Shown here: positions 1 to 10,026 of the stretch, in pieces | Position numbering within the stretch: position 1 is the first letter of the stretch | Layout of the letters: each line of letters starts with the position of its first letter | NCBI GenBank assembly: GCA_016124945.1 | Contig: WGMT01000021.1 | Coordinates: 186,001-250,000 of the forward strand | Reading direction: 5' to 3' | Origin: a bacterium | GTDB lineage: Bacteria; Chloroflexota; Anaerolineae; Caldilineales; Caldilineaceae | Length of the DNA: 64,000 bases | Position numbers and translations under genes: made by a program | Notes under the pieces: model-generated | What the model was told of the DNA's origin: nothing | Seen by the model: only the letters and a program-made list of their open reading frames with translations | The model's database searches: none

Positions 1-78
1 GATGCTGAAGGTGGTACCAGCCGTCGAGCTGTGCTGGCACAAATTGGCCGTTTACGCCAATGGTTGGCAACAAATTAG
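1..78 (+). CDS. 3' end of an unidentified gene (partial)
   Basis: Reading frame 1 is open from the window edge to TAG at 76-78 and would encode the last 25 residues of a protein ending in RQWLATN. The fragment is short and basic with a helical look. It is too small to assign a family, and an open frame of this length can occur by chance. The gene body lies upstream of the window. Confidence 0.35.
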   Translation, partial: DAEGGTSRRAVLAQIGRLRQWLATN

Positions 79-496
79 ACAAAACTAGACAACCGAAGGC
101 GCCTGTACAACAAATTGACAAAGCACTTAAAGCTTGCTAGGATACGGCATACCTACCGTCACGGGCAATGTAGCCAGGTGAACAACAAGCCTCCAGGCTT
201 ATCTGTTCTTGTCCAAGCCCAAAACGTCTGAATCTTCTCCGTCCTGGCAATCATTGAGCGGACCCCCCTGAAATCCGTTCTACCATCAGCAGCTTGGACG
301 TACATTTTCCTACTTCATCTGGAAAAGAGATGCTTCCTTCTACCATCTCCAATTTGACAGGCGGGTTTGCTGTTAACAGTTGGCTGATGCAATAACGCTC
401 CGATTTTTAGAGGAATCAACCCAGTATGAGTTTTTATGTAAAGTGGCATTCTGTCCTTGTGCCCTCATCGACCAGTTTTCAGAGGAGTAGGCCTCA
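79..496. other. Non-coding leader region upstream of oppD
   Basis: This 418-base gap contains no convincing gene. It holds a good sigma-70-like promoter at 115-143, followed by about 350 bases of leader before the oppD start. A minus-strand open frame crosses 373-687, but it overlaps the oppD start and has no recognisable protein features. No riboswitch-like conserved core was recognised. The long leader could carry regulation of the ATPase genes. Confidence 0.5.
115..143 (+). promoter_or_regulatory. Sigma-70-like promoter for oppDF
   Basis: TTGACA at 115-120 is a perfect -35 hexamer. A 17-base spacer separates it from TAGGAT at 138-143, which matches 4 of 6 positions of the -10 consensus. 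It points toward oppD, whose start codon lies about 350 bases downstream. Confidence 0.5.
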
Positions 497-1515
497 ATGG
501 CGAAGTTGCTCGAAGTCAAGAATCTGAAAACCCAATTCTTCACACAAGATGGTGTCGTCCACGCGGTCAATGGCATTACATATGAGGTTGACCAGGGCGA
601 AACCGTTGCGATTGTGGGGGAATCGGGTAGCGGTAAGAGCGTGGGTGTTATGTCGCTCATCCGCTTGATTCCAGAACCGCCCGGCAAAATTGTCGACGGC
701 GAAGTCTGGTTCGACGGTCAGGATTTGTTGAAGCTGAACGAGGAAGAACTACGGCGTATTCGCGGCAACCGTATCGCCATGATCTTCCAAGATCCTATGA
801 CTTCACTAAACCCTGTCCTAACCATTGGTCGTCAGATTACTGAGGCCATCGAACTCCATCTGCGTATGAACCGCGACGAAGCGCGTAAACGTGCGGTGGA
901 ATTGCTCGAATTGGTGGGCATCCCGGGCGCCAGTTCCCGCCTCGACGACTACCCCCATCAATTCTCGGGTGGTATGCGTCAACGTGTGATGATCGCCATG
1001 GGGTTGAGTTGCAATCCGCAACTCCTCATCGCCGACGAGCCGACAACAGCCCTCGATGTGACCATTCAGGCGCAGATTGTCGACTTGGTGGAACGTCTCA
1101 AAGAAGAATTGGGCATGGCGATTATCTGGATCACCCATGATCTGGGTGTGGTGGCCGGTATGGCCGACCGGGTGATCGTTATGTACTCGGGTTTCATTGT
1201 CGAAGAGGCCGATGTCGATTCGCTTTATGCACAGCCTCGCCATCCCTACACATTGGGCCTGTTGCGCTCGATTCCTCGCCTCGACTTGGGCCGCCAGAAA
1301 CGTCTCATCCCCATTGAGGGCCTGCCGCCGGATCTCTTGGATCCGCCCAGCCACTGCCCCTTTGCGCCACGGTGCACCTTCCAAATAGAAAAGTGCTGGC
1401 AGGAAAATCCGCCACTCATGGATGTTGGCGCCGGGCACCGTTCCGCCTGTTGGGTGGACATCTCTGAAGTCAAAGTGTACGATCCCAAAACCGACGCAGA
1501 TGCAGAGGCAGTCGT

Positions 1516-1519
<4 letters not shown>
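497..1519 (+). CDS. oppD: Oligopeptide/dipeptide ABC transporter ATP-binding protein (OppD/DppD type)
   Basis: This cytoplasmic ATPase should energise peptide uptake as a heterodimer with the next gene product. Walker A GESGSGKS is at residues 41-48, the signature FSGGMRQR near 158, and Walker [13 protein letters not shown] near 177. The C-terminal oligopeptide-transporter extension carries four Cys (CPFAPRC, EKC, SACW), the arrangement that binds an iron-sulphur cluster in studied OppD/DppD proteins. At 340 residues it has the normal family length. Its stop overlaps the next start in an ATGA tetranucleotide, so the two ATPases are translationally coupled. The permease and binding-protein genes are convergent on the other strand, an unusual split of the usual oppABCDF order. 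Oligopeptide versus dipeptide specificity cannot be read from the sequence. Confidence 0.93.
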
Positions 1520-2586
<1,067 letters not shown>

Positions 2587-2599
2587 TCTTCTGAACACT

Positions 2600-2636
2600 A
2601 AAAAAAACGCCACCCAAGTGGGCGGCGTTTTTTTTG
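2600..2636. terminator. Bidirectional rho-independent terminator between oppF and oppC
   Basis: A 10-bp stem (AACGCCACCC / GGGCGGCGTT, one mismatch) with an AAGT loop is flanked by an A-run on the left and an eight-base T-run on the right. It can therefore terminate both the plus-strand oppDF transcript and the minus-strand oppBC transcript that converge here. Confidence 0.85.
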
Positions 2637-2652
2637 TTTCGATAGTATCCAG

Positions 2653-3693
2653 CTACTTCGAATTCTTCATCATCGGGTCCAACGCATCGCGCAGGCCGTC
2701 GCCAATGAGGTAAAGGGCAAGCACAGTGAGGGTGATAAGAAGGCCAGGTGCCACGATCAAATGCAGCGCCACGTATGCGCCCGTCTGTGGATCGCGCAGG
2801 AAGAGCAGATTGTTGGCGCGATTGAGCATGCTGCCCCAGGTAGCTGTCGGAGGCTGTACGCCCAGCCCCAAGAAACTCAACGCCGATTCCACCAGAATCA
2901 GGACGCCGATGTCAATGGCGGCGTTGACGATAATGATGGGCAAGCTGTTGGGGATTACATGCTGAAGCATGATGCGAATATTCGTGGCGCCGATAGAACG
3001 GGCAGCTTGAACGAAATCAAGCTCACGTACTTTGAAGACATTCCCCCGGATCAGGCGTGCCGTGCCAAACCAACCCAGTAGTCCGAGAAAGAGCGTCAAC
3101 GTGTTTGGATTGGGCTTAAAAATCGCGGTGACGATAATGAGCAGGTAAATGCCCGGGATGGAAACCAGTGTGTTGATCATCCACATAATGACATCGTCGA
3201 TGACACCGCCAAAGAAGCCCGCAATGGCCCCGACAGTGACACCCAGCACCAGCGTAATCGCCGCCGCCACCAGCGCAATGCGCAGGCTGACCCGCCCACC
3301 GTAAAGCAGACGCGCCAGTTGATCACGTCCTAGCTGATCAGTGCCCAACCAATGGGTGACCCCGTCCGACTTGCCCAACATTGTCGGCGCGGTGACAGGA
3401 TCGATCCCCACAATCCAGTTGATGTACGGTCCGATATAGGGTTGCGCAAAAGCATTCTGTGGATTGGTGTCGTTGGGGCCGACGCCAACAAGTACATTGG
3501 TAATCACCGGCGCCAGCAGCGAGAGTACACCAAGCACGAAGAGAAATCCCAACGCAGTGAGCGTTACTTTGTCTTTGCGCAGGGTACGTAACGCCATGCC
3601 CCAGAATGTCTGAGGTTTGCGCTGTAGCTGTGGATTGGCCGCCAGGTTTGTCGCAATATTGGCAGTAGATGCTTGGGCTTGTGGAGCGGACAT
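2653..3693 (-). CDS. oppC: Peptide ABC transporter permease (OppC/DppC type)
   Basis: This inner-membrane permease has 346 residues and forms the translocation path with OppB. A cytoplasmic N-terminus of about 40 residues precedes the first membrane segment (near residues 45-68), followed by a periplasmic region and the five-helix BPD_transp_1 core. The EAA coupling loop is visible as AARSIGATNIRIMLQHVIPN, the helix that contacts the ATPases. GAGGAG lies 9 bases before the ATG. The gene follows oppB on the same strand after a 132-base gap and ends at the shared terminator at 2600-2636. Confidence 0.92.
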   Translation of the reverse strand: MSAPQAQASTANIATNLAANPQLQRKPQTFWGMALRTLRKDKVTLTALGFLFVLGVLSLLAPVITNVLVGVGPNDTNPQNAFAQPYIGPYINWIVGIDPVTAPTMLGKSDGVTHWLGTDQLGRDQLARLLYGGRVSLRIALVAAAITLVLGVTVGAIAGFFGGVIDDVIMWMINTLVSIPGIYLLIIVTAIFKPNPNTLTLFLGLLGWFGTARLIRGNVFKVRELDFVQAARSIGATNIRIMLQHVIPNSLPIIIVNAAIDIGVLILVESALSFLGLGVQPPTATWGSMLNRANNLLFLRDPQTGAYVALHLIVAPGLLITLTVLALYLIGDGLRDALDPMMKNSK

Positions 3694-3761
3694 GCTGTGA
3701 AACTCCTCTCAAACTAAGTCTCTATCCTGAAATTACAGTGCGCAGTAGCACCTCTACTCTG

Positions 3762-4826
3762 CTAGGCCAATCGCACACGTGGATCGACAATTCCGTAGAA
3801 GATATCCGAGAGCAGATTGCCAAGGATCGTCAAGACTGCAAAGAACATGACTGTTCCTAGTACAGTGGGGTAGTCACGCTGAATAGCGGCATTAAAGGCC
3901 AGCCGTCCCATGCCCGGCCAGGCGAAGATGGTTTCGGTAATCACGGCACCGGTGAGCACACCTGTCACTGCCGGGCCAAGAAGCGTCATCAGCGGCACCA
4001 TGGCATTGCGCATGGCATGGATAAACCAGATTTGTCCACCCGGAAGCCCTTTGGCTTTCGCCGTACGAATGTAGTCTGTGCGGATCACTTCCAGCGTCTC
4101 GGTGCGCATAAAGCGACTCATGCCGGCGATGTTGCCGAAGGCGAGGATAATCGTGGGCAGAATTAAATGATGAAGTCGATCCAACAGATCAAACTCGTTG
4201 GTGAGCGATACTGTCTGTCTTCCCCCAGTGGGCAGCCAGCCCAAATAGACGCCGAAGAAGAAGATACACATAAGGCCGAGCCAGAAGATGGGAATGGCGT
4301 TGCCCACAACAGCCAGCACACGCACCACATTATCGAAGATCGATCCTTGATAGACGGCGCTTAAAACGCCTAGGGGCACACCCAGGAGAATGGCAACAAA
4401 GAGAGCGGCTGCGCCCAGTTCCATCGTAGCGGGTAACCGCTCGCTAATCCGATCCCATACAGGCTGCTTGGTCTCGATACTCGTGCCCAGGTTGCCACGG
4501 ATAATGCCCCCACCTGTATCACAAAAAGTGAAATTCACTGCTGTTACAAAGTTGCAGGTAGTGTCATTAATCGAAAATTCTTCTGCTACATTGCCAGGGC
4601 GAATCGAATAGCCTGTGAACCAGCGAATGTATTGTAGTGGTAAACTCTGATCGAGACCCAACTGACGGCGCAAAATGTCGCGTGTCTCTTCTGTAATATT
4701 TGGATCAAATGTGCGAATCAGAATGGGATCACCGGGGGTGGAGTTGACCAAAAAGAAGGCGATGACGCTAACGCCAAGTAAGGTGGGAATGGCCTGTAAC
4801 AGGCGACGAATTACATATCGGGTCAC
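3762..4826 (-). CDS. oppB: Peptide ABC transporter permease (OppB/DppB type)
   Basis: This is the second permease subunit, a multi-pass membrane protein with the BPD_transp_1 core and the EAA loop RTAKAKGLPGGQIWFIHAMR. The N-terminus TRYVIRRLLQAIPTLLGVSV is typical of OppB/DppB. I choose the GTG at 4826 because GGAGG (4833-4837) sits 6 bases upstream. The in-frame ATG at 4832 directly abuts that GGAGG, and an ATG further upstream at 4871 would add an untypical extension. The chosen form has 354 residues. The gene lies downstream of the binding-protein genes and is partly insulated from them by a terminator at 4971-5015, a common way to make less permease than binding protein. Confidence 0.9.
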   Translation of the reverse strand: MTRYVIRRLLQAIPTLLGVSVIAFFLVNSTPGDPILIRTFDPNITEETRDILRRQLGLDQSLPLQYIRWFTGYSIRPGNVAEEFSINDTTCNFVTAVNFTFCDTGGGIIRGNLGTSIETKQPVWDRISERLPATMELGAAALFVAILLGVPLGVLSAVYQGSIFDNVVRVLAVVGNAIPIFWLGLMCIFFFGVYLGWLPTGGRQTVSLTNEFDLLDRLHHLILPTIILAFGNIAGMSRFMRTETLEVIRTDYIRTAKAKGLPGGQIWFIHAMRNAMVPLMTLLGPAVTGVLTGAVITETIFAWPGMGRLAFNAAIQRDYPTVLGTVMFFAVLTILGNLLSDIFYGIVDPRVRLA

Positions 4827-4970
4827 TGTCATCCTCCGTAGGACGTATGCAGCCAGCGTGGTTAACGGCACGCACGGACAAGACGATCTAAATCGTTATA
4901 TTACACCAGATAAGTGTCGATCTGACAAATATCCCCTCTCCATCATCCTCTTGGAATCTGTGGGTGAACA

Positions 4971-5015
4971 CAAAAAGTGAGGGGAGCGTAGGATACTCCC
5001 CGCGCTCCCCTCACT
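4971..5015 (-). terminator. Rho-independent terminator downstream of the first binding-protein gene
   Basis: A perfect 13-bp inverted repeat (AGTGAGGGGAGCG at 4976-4988 and its complement at 5003-5015) is followed on the minus strand by TTTTTG. It lies between the binding-protein gene and oppB, so it should stop most binding-protein transcripts before the permeases. Confidence 0.8.
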
Positions 5016-5059
5016 CCGTTTTAAGCGAAAGTCATGGATTAGCAGATCGCCGACTGCGC

Positions 5060-6793
5060 TTATTGCGTCAGCGACCACTTTTCCATGTTGTGGTAGAAGC
5101 TCCAGGGGCCGGGATCAATCCCCTGCCAGTTGCTTGTATAGCCGCTGTTGCCGATGCTACCAGTAACGAAGACGTAAGGAACCTCTTCGTGGATGATCTC
5201 CTGAATCTCCTTGTAGTACGGCGCACGTTCGGCAGGATCGCAGCCAGGAATACGCAGACCTTCTTCTAACAACTGGTCGACGCGGTCGTTGCTGAAGCTG
5301 ACGAAGTTAAAGCCGCTGCCCGGGGTGTCGAACTGACGGCGCCAGAAAGCATCGTCATTGGGGTCGGTGCCCAAGCCCGTCCAGCCGATGATGACCATAT
5401 CGTAGGTCTGCCCAAGCATCTGGCCCACCATGGTGCCAAACTCAATCGCCTCAAAGGTGATATCGAACCCAAGCGAGTTGAGCTGGTCCTGTACAAGCGC
5501 ACCGAGATCTTCGCGAGTGGTGTTCCCAGCGTTGGTGAGCAGTGACAGGCTAAGGGTGTTGCCATCTTTCTCGCGTACACCGTCACCGTCGCTGTCGACC
5601 CAGCCGGCCTCTTCTAGCAGTTGGGCTGCTAGTTCAGTATTGTAGTCGTAGGGTGTCACTGCATCGTTGAATGCCCACTCCACCGCAGGCAGCACGTTGG
5701 CCGCCAGCGAGTAACCCTGGCCCAGATAGACCTGATCGATAATGGTCTGATAATCGAGGGCATGTGCAATCGCCTTGCGCACATTCTTGTCGCTCAAAAT
5801 CGGATGCGGATCCTGTTCGACAACGTTTCCATTTTCATCCAGACCCGGCTGTGGATTGGCGGGATCGGCCTGGTTGAGGGCGATGTAACTGTAGCCGTCA
5901 TCCTGGAATTTGTAGACGTTGAGGTTCGGAGCCAGATCGACAGAGGCGAGTTGCTCAGGCTGCACGCCAATCAAGTTCACTTCACCGGTCTGAAGCTGGG
6001 CAAGGCGAGCGCCGGCATCGGGCACTTCCTTGTAAATCCAGCCTTCCATGAACGGAGCGCCCTTGAAGTAGTCGGGATTGCTCACAGCGGTGACGCGCTC
6101 GTCGCGGGTCCATTCTTGGAAGATCAGTGGGCCGGCGCTGAGCGAAGGTGCTTCGTTTTCGGCGCTGGTCATGATGTCGCTGAAGTCGGCAGCGAATATG
6201 TGGCTGGGCAGAAGGCCCAAGCCCAGGTCGCTAAGACCGTCGCATTTGACCTCGGTAAAGGTGACAACCACAGTCTGCGGATCGGGTGCCTCGATGCTGG
6301 AAATCAGCTCGACGTTGGACTTACGCGGGGTTTCCACCAGGTCACTGGCGATGGCGTCGTAGGTATACTTGAAGTCTTCGGCGTCGACCTGTTCGCCGTC
6401 GCTCCAGAAGACGTCGTCGCGCAGTGTGAATGTCCACACCAGGCCATCGTCAGAGACTTCCCAATTCTCGGCCAGTTCACTGGGTATAATGGCGCCCGAG
6501 AACGGATCGGTACCGATTAGGGCAGGGAAAATCTTGCTGTGTACATCGGAACTGGTAGAATCCGACGACAAAATGGGATTAAGGATCGACGGATCATCGC
6601 TGGTGGCCTCAATGAAAATCCCCCCAGGTTGCGCTTCAGCCATTGGGGCTGCCGTCGCTTCCGCTTCGGCTGCGTCGCCGCTCTCTGCTGCAGGCGGTGC
6701 AACCGGCGCCACCGGCACAGGCTGCGGGCACGCGGCCAACAGCATGGACGCAATCAGCAGAAATGCCAGGATTGCCAACCTTCTTTGGTGCAT
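5060..6793 (-). CDS. Peptide ABC transporter substrate-binding lipoprotein (SBP family 5), copy 1
   Basis: This extracytoplasmic solute receptor captures peptides for the OppBC/DF importer. It has 577 residues, normal for SBP_bac_5. The N-terminus is a lipoprotein signal (basic RR, hydrophobic stretch, lipobox LLAAC), followed by an Ala/Pro/Glu-rich linker. Family landmarks include EVSDDGLVWTFTLRDDVFWSDG and LLEEAGWVDSDGDG. The start has GGAGG at 7 bases. It is a close tandem paralogue of the upstream 579-residue protein, with long near-identical blocks such as MEGWIYKEVPDAGARLAQLQ. The pair probably arose by duplication and may have diverged in ligand. Confidence 0.92.
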   Translation of the reverse strand: MHQRRLAILAFLLIASMLLAACPQPVPVAPVAPPAAESGDAAEAEATAAPMAEAQPGGIFIEATSDDPSILNPILSSDSTSSDVHSKIFPALIGTDPFSGAIIPSELAENWEVSDDGLVWTFTLRDDVFWSDGEQVDAEDFKYTYDAIASDLVETPRKSNVELISSIEAPDPQTVVVTFTEVKCDGLSDLGLGLLPSHIFAADFSDIMTSAENEAPSLSAGPLIFQEWTRDERVTAVSNPDYFKGAPFMEGWIYKEVPDAGARLAQLQTGEVNLIGVQPEQLASVDLAPNLNVYKFQDDGYSYIALNQADPANPQPGLDENGNVVEQDPHPILSDKNVRKAIAHALDYQTIIDQVYLGQGYSLAANVLPAVEWAFNDAVTPYDYNTELAAQLLEEAGWVDSDGDGVREKDGNTLSLSLLTNAGNTTREDLGALVQDQLNSLGFDITFEAIEFGTMVGQMLGQTYDMVIIGWTGLGTDPNDDAFWRRQFDTPGSGFNFVSFSNDRVDQLLEEGLRIPGCDPAERAPYYKEIQEIIHEEVPYVFVTGSIGNSGYTSNWQGIDPGPWSFYHNMEKWSLTQ

Positions 6794-7073
6794 CTTCTAC
6801 CTCCATGGAGTTTTGTTAGGGCAAATGCCCAAGGACTTAAAAAGATAAAACGCCACCGGTTCCTATGGAACGTCTTTGGCGTAGTACCGACCCGTGGATT
6901 CGGTGCTTTTGTCGCAATCGATTGTCGGATCAGAGAATGATTCCAACAAGATGCAGAAGGGGGAATAAAGACAACCCAGTAACACAAGCAAGTAAAACAC
7001 TTATCGTGGAAGATGGCTGGTGACGACGACTGAATTTAGAGGAAGAGAGCACACCCAGCCTTTTGTGCCGCAA

Positions 7074-7103
7074 ATCGTAGCACTGATGTCTTCTCCTGTC
7101 CAA
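7074..7103 (-). promoter_or_regulatory. Candidate promoter for binding-protein copy 1
   Basis: On the minus strand TTGGAC (7098-7103) and TACGAT (7074-7079) are separated by 18 bases. Both are partial matches to the sigma-70 consensus. The position is just past the hairpin ending the upstream gene and gives a leader of about 270 bases, close to that predicted for copy 2. Confidence 0.35.
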
Positions 7104-7147
7104 TTGGATTGACGACCGTCTGGCAAAGAAGAATGAGAGGCAGACGC

Positions 7148-7183
7148 GCAACGTGCAGCGTCTACAAAGACGCTGCACGTTGC
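7148..7183. terminator. Strong 16-bp hairpin without U-tract after binding-protein copy 2
   Basis: GCAACGTGCAGCGTCT and its exact complement flank a 4-base ACAA loop. There is no T-run on either strand, so it is not a classical intrinsic terminator. Its place 85 bases after the copy-2 stop suggests transcript 3'-end formation or protection. Confidence 0.5.
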
Positions 7184-7268
7184 AGGAAACTGCTTTGAAA
7201 AAAGCTTGTCAAGACGGCTGGAGACAACATCGGCACCGGCCCATGTTGTCAGGGAAAGAGAGACGCCG

Positions 7269-9008
7269 TTACTCAGCGCGCGACCACTGTTCCATATTGT
7301 AGTAGAAACTCCATGGACCAGGATTGATGCCCTGCCAGTTGTCGGTATAGCCAAAGTTACTGATGCGGCCACGCACGAAGATGTAGGGAACCTCGTCGTG
7401 CATGATCTCTTGAATCTCCTGATAGTACGGCGCACGCTCTGCCGGATCACAACCAGGCACCGAGACACCGGCAGCCAGCAATTCCTCAACGCGGTCGTTG
7501 GCAAAGCTGACGGCGTTAAAGCCGCTGCCCGGCTCGTCGTACTGACGCAGCCAGAAGGCATCGTCGTTCGGATCGGCGCCCAGGCCCGTCCAGCCGATGA
7601 TGATCATGTCGAAAACTTGTGTGTCGAGCTGTTCGAGTAACGTACCGAACTCGATGGCTTCGAAGGTAATGTCGAAGCCGATGCTGTTGAGCTGATCCTG
7701 TGCAAGCGCACCCAGATCCTCGCGGGTGGTGTTGCCGGCATTGGTGATCAGTGTCAGTGCCAGCGGAACGCCGTCTTTTTCACGGACGCCGTCGCCGTCG
7801 CTATCTACCCAACCGGCTTCTTCAAGCAACTGTGCTGCCATTTCCGGCTCGTAGGGGTACGGCTCGAGATCGTTGTTGTATGCCCATTCGATGGCGGGGA
7901 GCACATTGGCCGCCATCCGGTAACCTTGGCCCAGGTAGACCTGATCGATGATGGCGTCATAGTCGAGGGCATAGGCCATGGCTTGACGCACGCTTTTGTC
8001 ACCCAGTACTGGATGGGGATCTTGTTCGATGGGATTGCCTTCTTCGTCCAGGCCTGGCTGTGGGTTTTCGGGATTGGCCAGGTTCAAGGCGATGTAATCA
8101 TAGCCGTCATCTTCGAATCGGTAGACAGAGAGATTAGGATCAAACTCCACTGCGGCCAACTGCTCCGGCTGCAAGGTGACCATGCTTACTTCGCCGGTTT
8201 GGAGCTGGGCAAGGCGAGCGCCTGCATCGGGCACTTCTTTGTAGATCCAGCCTTCCATGAAGGGGGCGCCCTTGAAGTAGTTCTCGTTGGCCACTGCGGT
8301 GACGCTCTCATCACGCGTCCACTGTTGGAAGATCACCGGCCCAGCGCTGACCGAGGGCGACTCGTTCTCGGGGCTGGTCATAATGTCGCTGAAGTCCGAA
8401 GCGAATTTGTGGCTGGGCAGCAAGGGCTGGGTCAGGTTGCCCAGTGCATCGCACTTAATCTGATTGTAGGTGATCACCACCGTCTGCGCATCCGGTGCTT
8501 CGATGCTTTCGATGTTGTCCATGAAATACTTGCGAGGCGACTCGACCTGATCGTTGGCGATGGCGTCGAAGGTGAACTTGAAGTCTTCGGCATCGACAGG
8601 CTCGCCGTCGCTCCACATTACACCGTCGCGCAGGGTGAAGGTCCACACCATGCCGTCATCTGAGACTTCCCAGCTTTCGGCCAGTTCGGTGGGTACAAAC
8701 TCGCCTGAGAATGGGTCCTGGCCGATGAGTGAGGGGAAGAGCTTGGTGTTGACATCAGAGCTGTTGGTACCCGAAGCGAGGACCGGGTTGAGGATCGAGG
8801 GGTCGTCGCTCGTACCTTCCACAAAGATGCCGCCGGGCTGGGCTGCCGTCTCTGCCGCCGGGGCTGCCGCATCGCCGCTGCCTGTCTGCGCGCCGCTTTC
8901 GGCTGCCGGTTCGCTGCCTGGCGCAATCGGCTCGGGCTGCGGGCACGCTGCTAACAGCAACGATGCAACGAGCACAACGGCCATTAACCATGTACGTCTT
9001 TGGAACAT
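7269..9008 (-). CDS. Peptide ABC transporter substrate-binding lipoprotein (SBP family 5), copy 2
   Basis: This protein has 579 residues from the ATG at 9008, chosen because GGAGG lies 6 bases upstream and a lipoprotein signal follows at once (RR, hydrophobic run, lipobox LLAAC). Longer in-frame starts reach 9254 but add a stretch without signal-peptide character. It is an SBP_bac_5 periplasmic-type receptor for peptides, the tandem paralogue of the downstream gene. Landmarks such as EVSDDGMVWTFTLRDG and LLEEAGWVDSDGDG are shared between the copies. It has its own promoter (9286-9314) and a long leader. It should feed OppBC/OppDF, but the ligand cannot be inferred. Confidence 0.92.
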   Translation of the reverse strand: MFQRRTWLMAVVLVASLLLAACPQPEPIAPGSEPAAESGAQTGSGDAAAPAAETAAQPGGIFVEGTSDDPSILNPVLASGTNSSDVNTKLFPSLIGQDPFSGEFVPTELAESWEVSDDGMVWTFTLRDGVMWSDGEPVDAEDFKFTFDAIANDQVESPRKYFMDNIESIEAPDAQTVVITYNQIKCDALGNLTQPLLPSHKFASDFSDIMTSPENESPSVSAGPVIFQQWTRDESVTAVANENYFKGAPFMEGWIYKEVPDAGARLAQLQTGEVSMVTLQPEQLAAVEFDPNLSVYRFEDDGYDYIALNLANPENPQPGLDEEGNPIEQDPHPVLGDKSVRQAMAYALDYDAIIDQVYLGQGYRMAANVLPAIEWAYNNDLEPYPYEPEMAAQLLEEAGWVDSDGDGVREKDGVPLALTLITNAGNTTREDLGALAQDQLNSIGFDITFEAIEFGTLLEQLDTQVFDMIIIGWTGLGADPNDDAFWLRQYDEPGSGFNAVSFANDRVEELLAAGVSVPGCDPAERAPYYQEIQEIMHDEVPYIFVRGRISNFGYTDNWQGINPGPWSFYYNMEQWSRAE

Positions 9009-9285
9009 GTAATGCCTCCTATAGATTCGGTGGGGGGGGAGTCCCCGGGAAAGAAAAACGTAAGGACCACTATGCCGGTCTATGCCGTGCAAAGCACAAA
9101 CGATCCCTATTCGCAGAAAACTGGAAGGATGATCTGATCGGGTGAGGCCCCACCAAGTCACGTGGTACAGCACGCTGTTGGCGTTGAGCAAGAGGCGAAC
9201 GCGGAGGGGTACGAGAAGGTCCCTGGGCGCTCCGTCGGCTGCTGGGGGGAACAACAGCGATCAGAGTCTTAACATAGCGTAAAGA

Positions 9286-9314
9286 ATGGTAGCATCCGCT
9301 CTATGTTCTGTCAA
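9286..9314 (-). promoter_or_regulatory. Sigma-70-like promoter for binding-protein copy 2
   Basis: On the minus strand TTGACA (9309-9314, a perfect -35) and TACCAT (9286-9291) are separated by exactly 17 bases. It predicts a leader of about 270 bases before the ATG at 9008. Confidence 0.6.
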
Positions 9315-9350
9315 CTTGAGGGGTTTTTCTGGGTATAAGTCAAAGTTGGG

Positions 9351-9426
9351 GCGAACAGAGGCTGGCACGGGCCAAGCGCACATACTTTAACGGGTGCCTC
9401 ATTGGCCCGTACCATCCACTGTGGCG
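9351..9426. repeat. Palindromic repeat family A, degenerate copy
   Basis: The arms around GGCACGGGCCA and TGGCCCGT resemble the well-conserved copies at 25121-25190 and 31142-31211. The loop word (GCGCACATACTTTAACGGG) resembles that of the 25121 copy. Pairing of the outer arms has decayed here, consistent with an older copy. Confidence 0.55.
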
Positions 9427-9502
9427 AGCGCGCCCTCCACCTGCATTGTACCCCCTGTTTTTCTTTCTGGTGAGTGAAGTGTACAAATCTGTACGAAATT
9501 TG

Positions 9503-9531
9503 TTGCTCACCTGTCAAAAGCGCGCTATTAT
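9503..9531 (+). promoter_or_regulatory. Candidate promoter for the rhodanese gene
   Basis: TTGCTC (9503-9508) and TATTAT (9526-9531) are separated by 17 bases, about 85 bases before the start codon. A short dyad, GTACA-AATC-TGTAC (9481-9494), lies just upstream and could be an operator. Confidence 0.5.
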
Positions 9532-9620
9532 CGACATAATGCGTAGATGCCTTGCAGTGCCTCTGCGCAAGCAATTTTCTCCTTCATTCTGTTATCATTG
9601 GCAAGGCCGGGAGGCAAGCA

Positions 9621-9965
9621 ATGTTTTGGTGGTGGCCATTTGGGAAGGTGCCGCAAATCGAGGCGAAGACGCTGCGTGAGCAGTTGCGTAAAGATCGCCG
9701 TATTCAACTCGTCGACGTGCGCTCCACAGGCGAATTCGCACAAGGACACATCAAGGGTGCGCAATCTGCGCCGATCCAGTCGTTAAAGAAGCAACTGCCC
9801 GAACTCAAACTCGATCCTGGACGACCTGTGATCGTCATCTGTCAGACGGCGCACCGCTCGGTGCCGGGGGTTCGGCTACTCAAGCAACAGGGCTTTGAAG
9901 CCCAGCAACTTGTCGGCGGCATGAATGCATGGCGGTCGGCAGGGTTTCCTGAGACGAGGAAGTAG
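9621..9965 (+). CDS. Single-domain rhodanese-like sulfurtransferase
   Basis: This is a small cytoplasmic protein of 114 residues. The rhodanese fold is marked by LVDVRSTGEFAQGHIKGA (residues 30-47), the catalytic Cys74 in VICQTAHRS, and the C-terminal GGMNAWRSAGFP. Such proteins carry sulfane sulphur on the active Cys and serve in sulphur relay or detoxification. The N-terminus FWWWPFGK is unusually Trp-rich and may be a membrane-contact segment. I chose the ATG at 9621 because GGGAGG lies 6 bases before it. The gene stands alone with its own promoter and a terminator at 10075-10110. The physiological substrate is unknown. Confidence 0.88.
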   Translation: MFWWWPFGKVPQIEAKTLREQLRKDRRIQLVDVRSTGEFAQGHIKGAQSAPIQSLKKQLPELKLDPGRPVIVICQTAHRSVPGVRLLKQQGFEAQQLVGGMNAWRSAGFPETRK

Positions 9966-10026
9966 GCTGGAGACGGACGACCGACGACGGACGATATGCG
10001 GTTGGCGTCTCTGCTAGGTTTGGTAA

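Larger units (their letters stand above)
6794..7268. other. Intergenic region between the two binding-protein genes
   Basis: This 475-base gap contains no credible gene. Read on the minus strand it holds, in order: a weak hairpin near 7221-7250, a strong 16-bp hairpin at 7148-7183 that could end the copy-2 transcript, a promoter candidate at 7074-7103, and a leader of about 270 bases before the copy-1 start. Confidence 0.5.
9009..9620. other. Divergent intergenic region between binding protein and rhodanese genes
   Basis: This 612-base region contains no credible coding sequence. It holds a minus-strand promoter at 9286-9314 for the binding-protein gene, a degenerate copy of palindromic repeat family A at about 9351-9426, a small GTACA-AATC-TGTAC dyad at 9481-9494, and a plus-strand promoter at 9503-9531 for the rhodanese gene. 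Confidence 0.55.

Noticed and set aside
373..687. Minus-strand open frame over the oppD leader
   Set aside because: It overlaps the oppD start and has no ribosome binding site or recognisable protein character.
5762..6520. Plus-strand open frame inside the first binding-protein gene
   Set aside because: The mirror frame appears in the paralogous gene at 7926-8663, but this is explained by the duplicated minus-strand coding sequence.
9009..9254. N-terminal extension of binding-protein copy 2
   Set aside because: It would bury the lipoprotein signal; the GGAGG site and lipobox fix the start at 9008.
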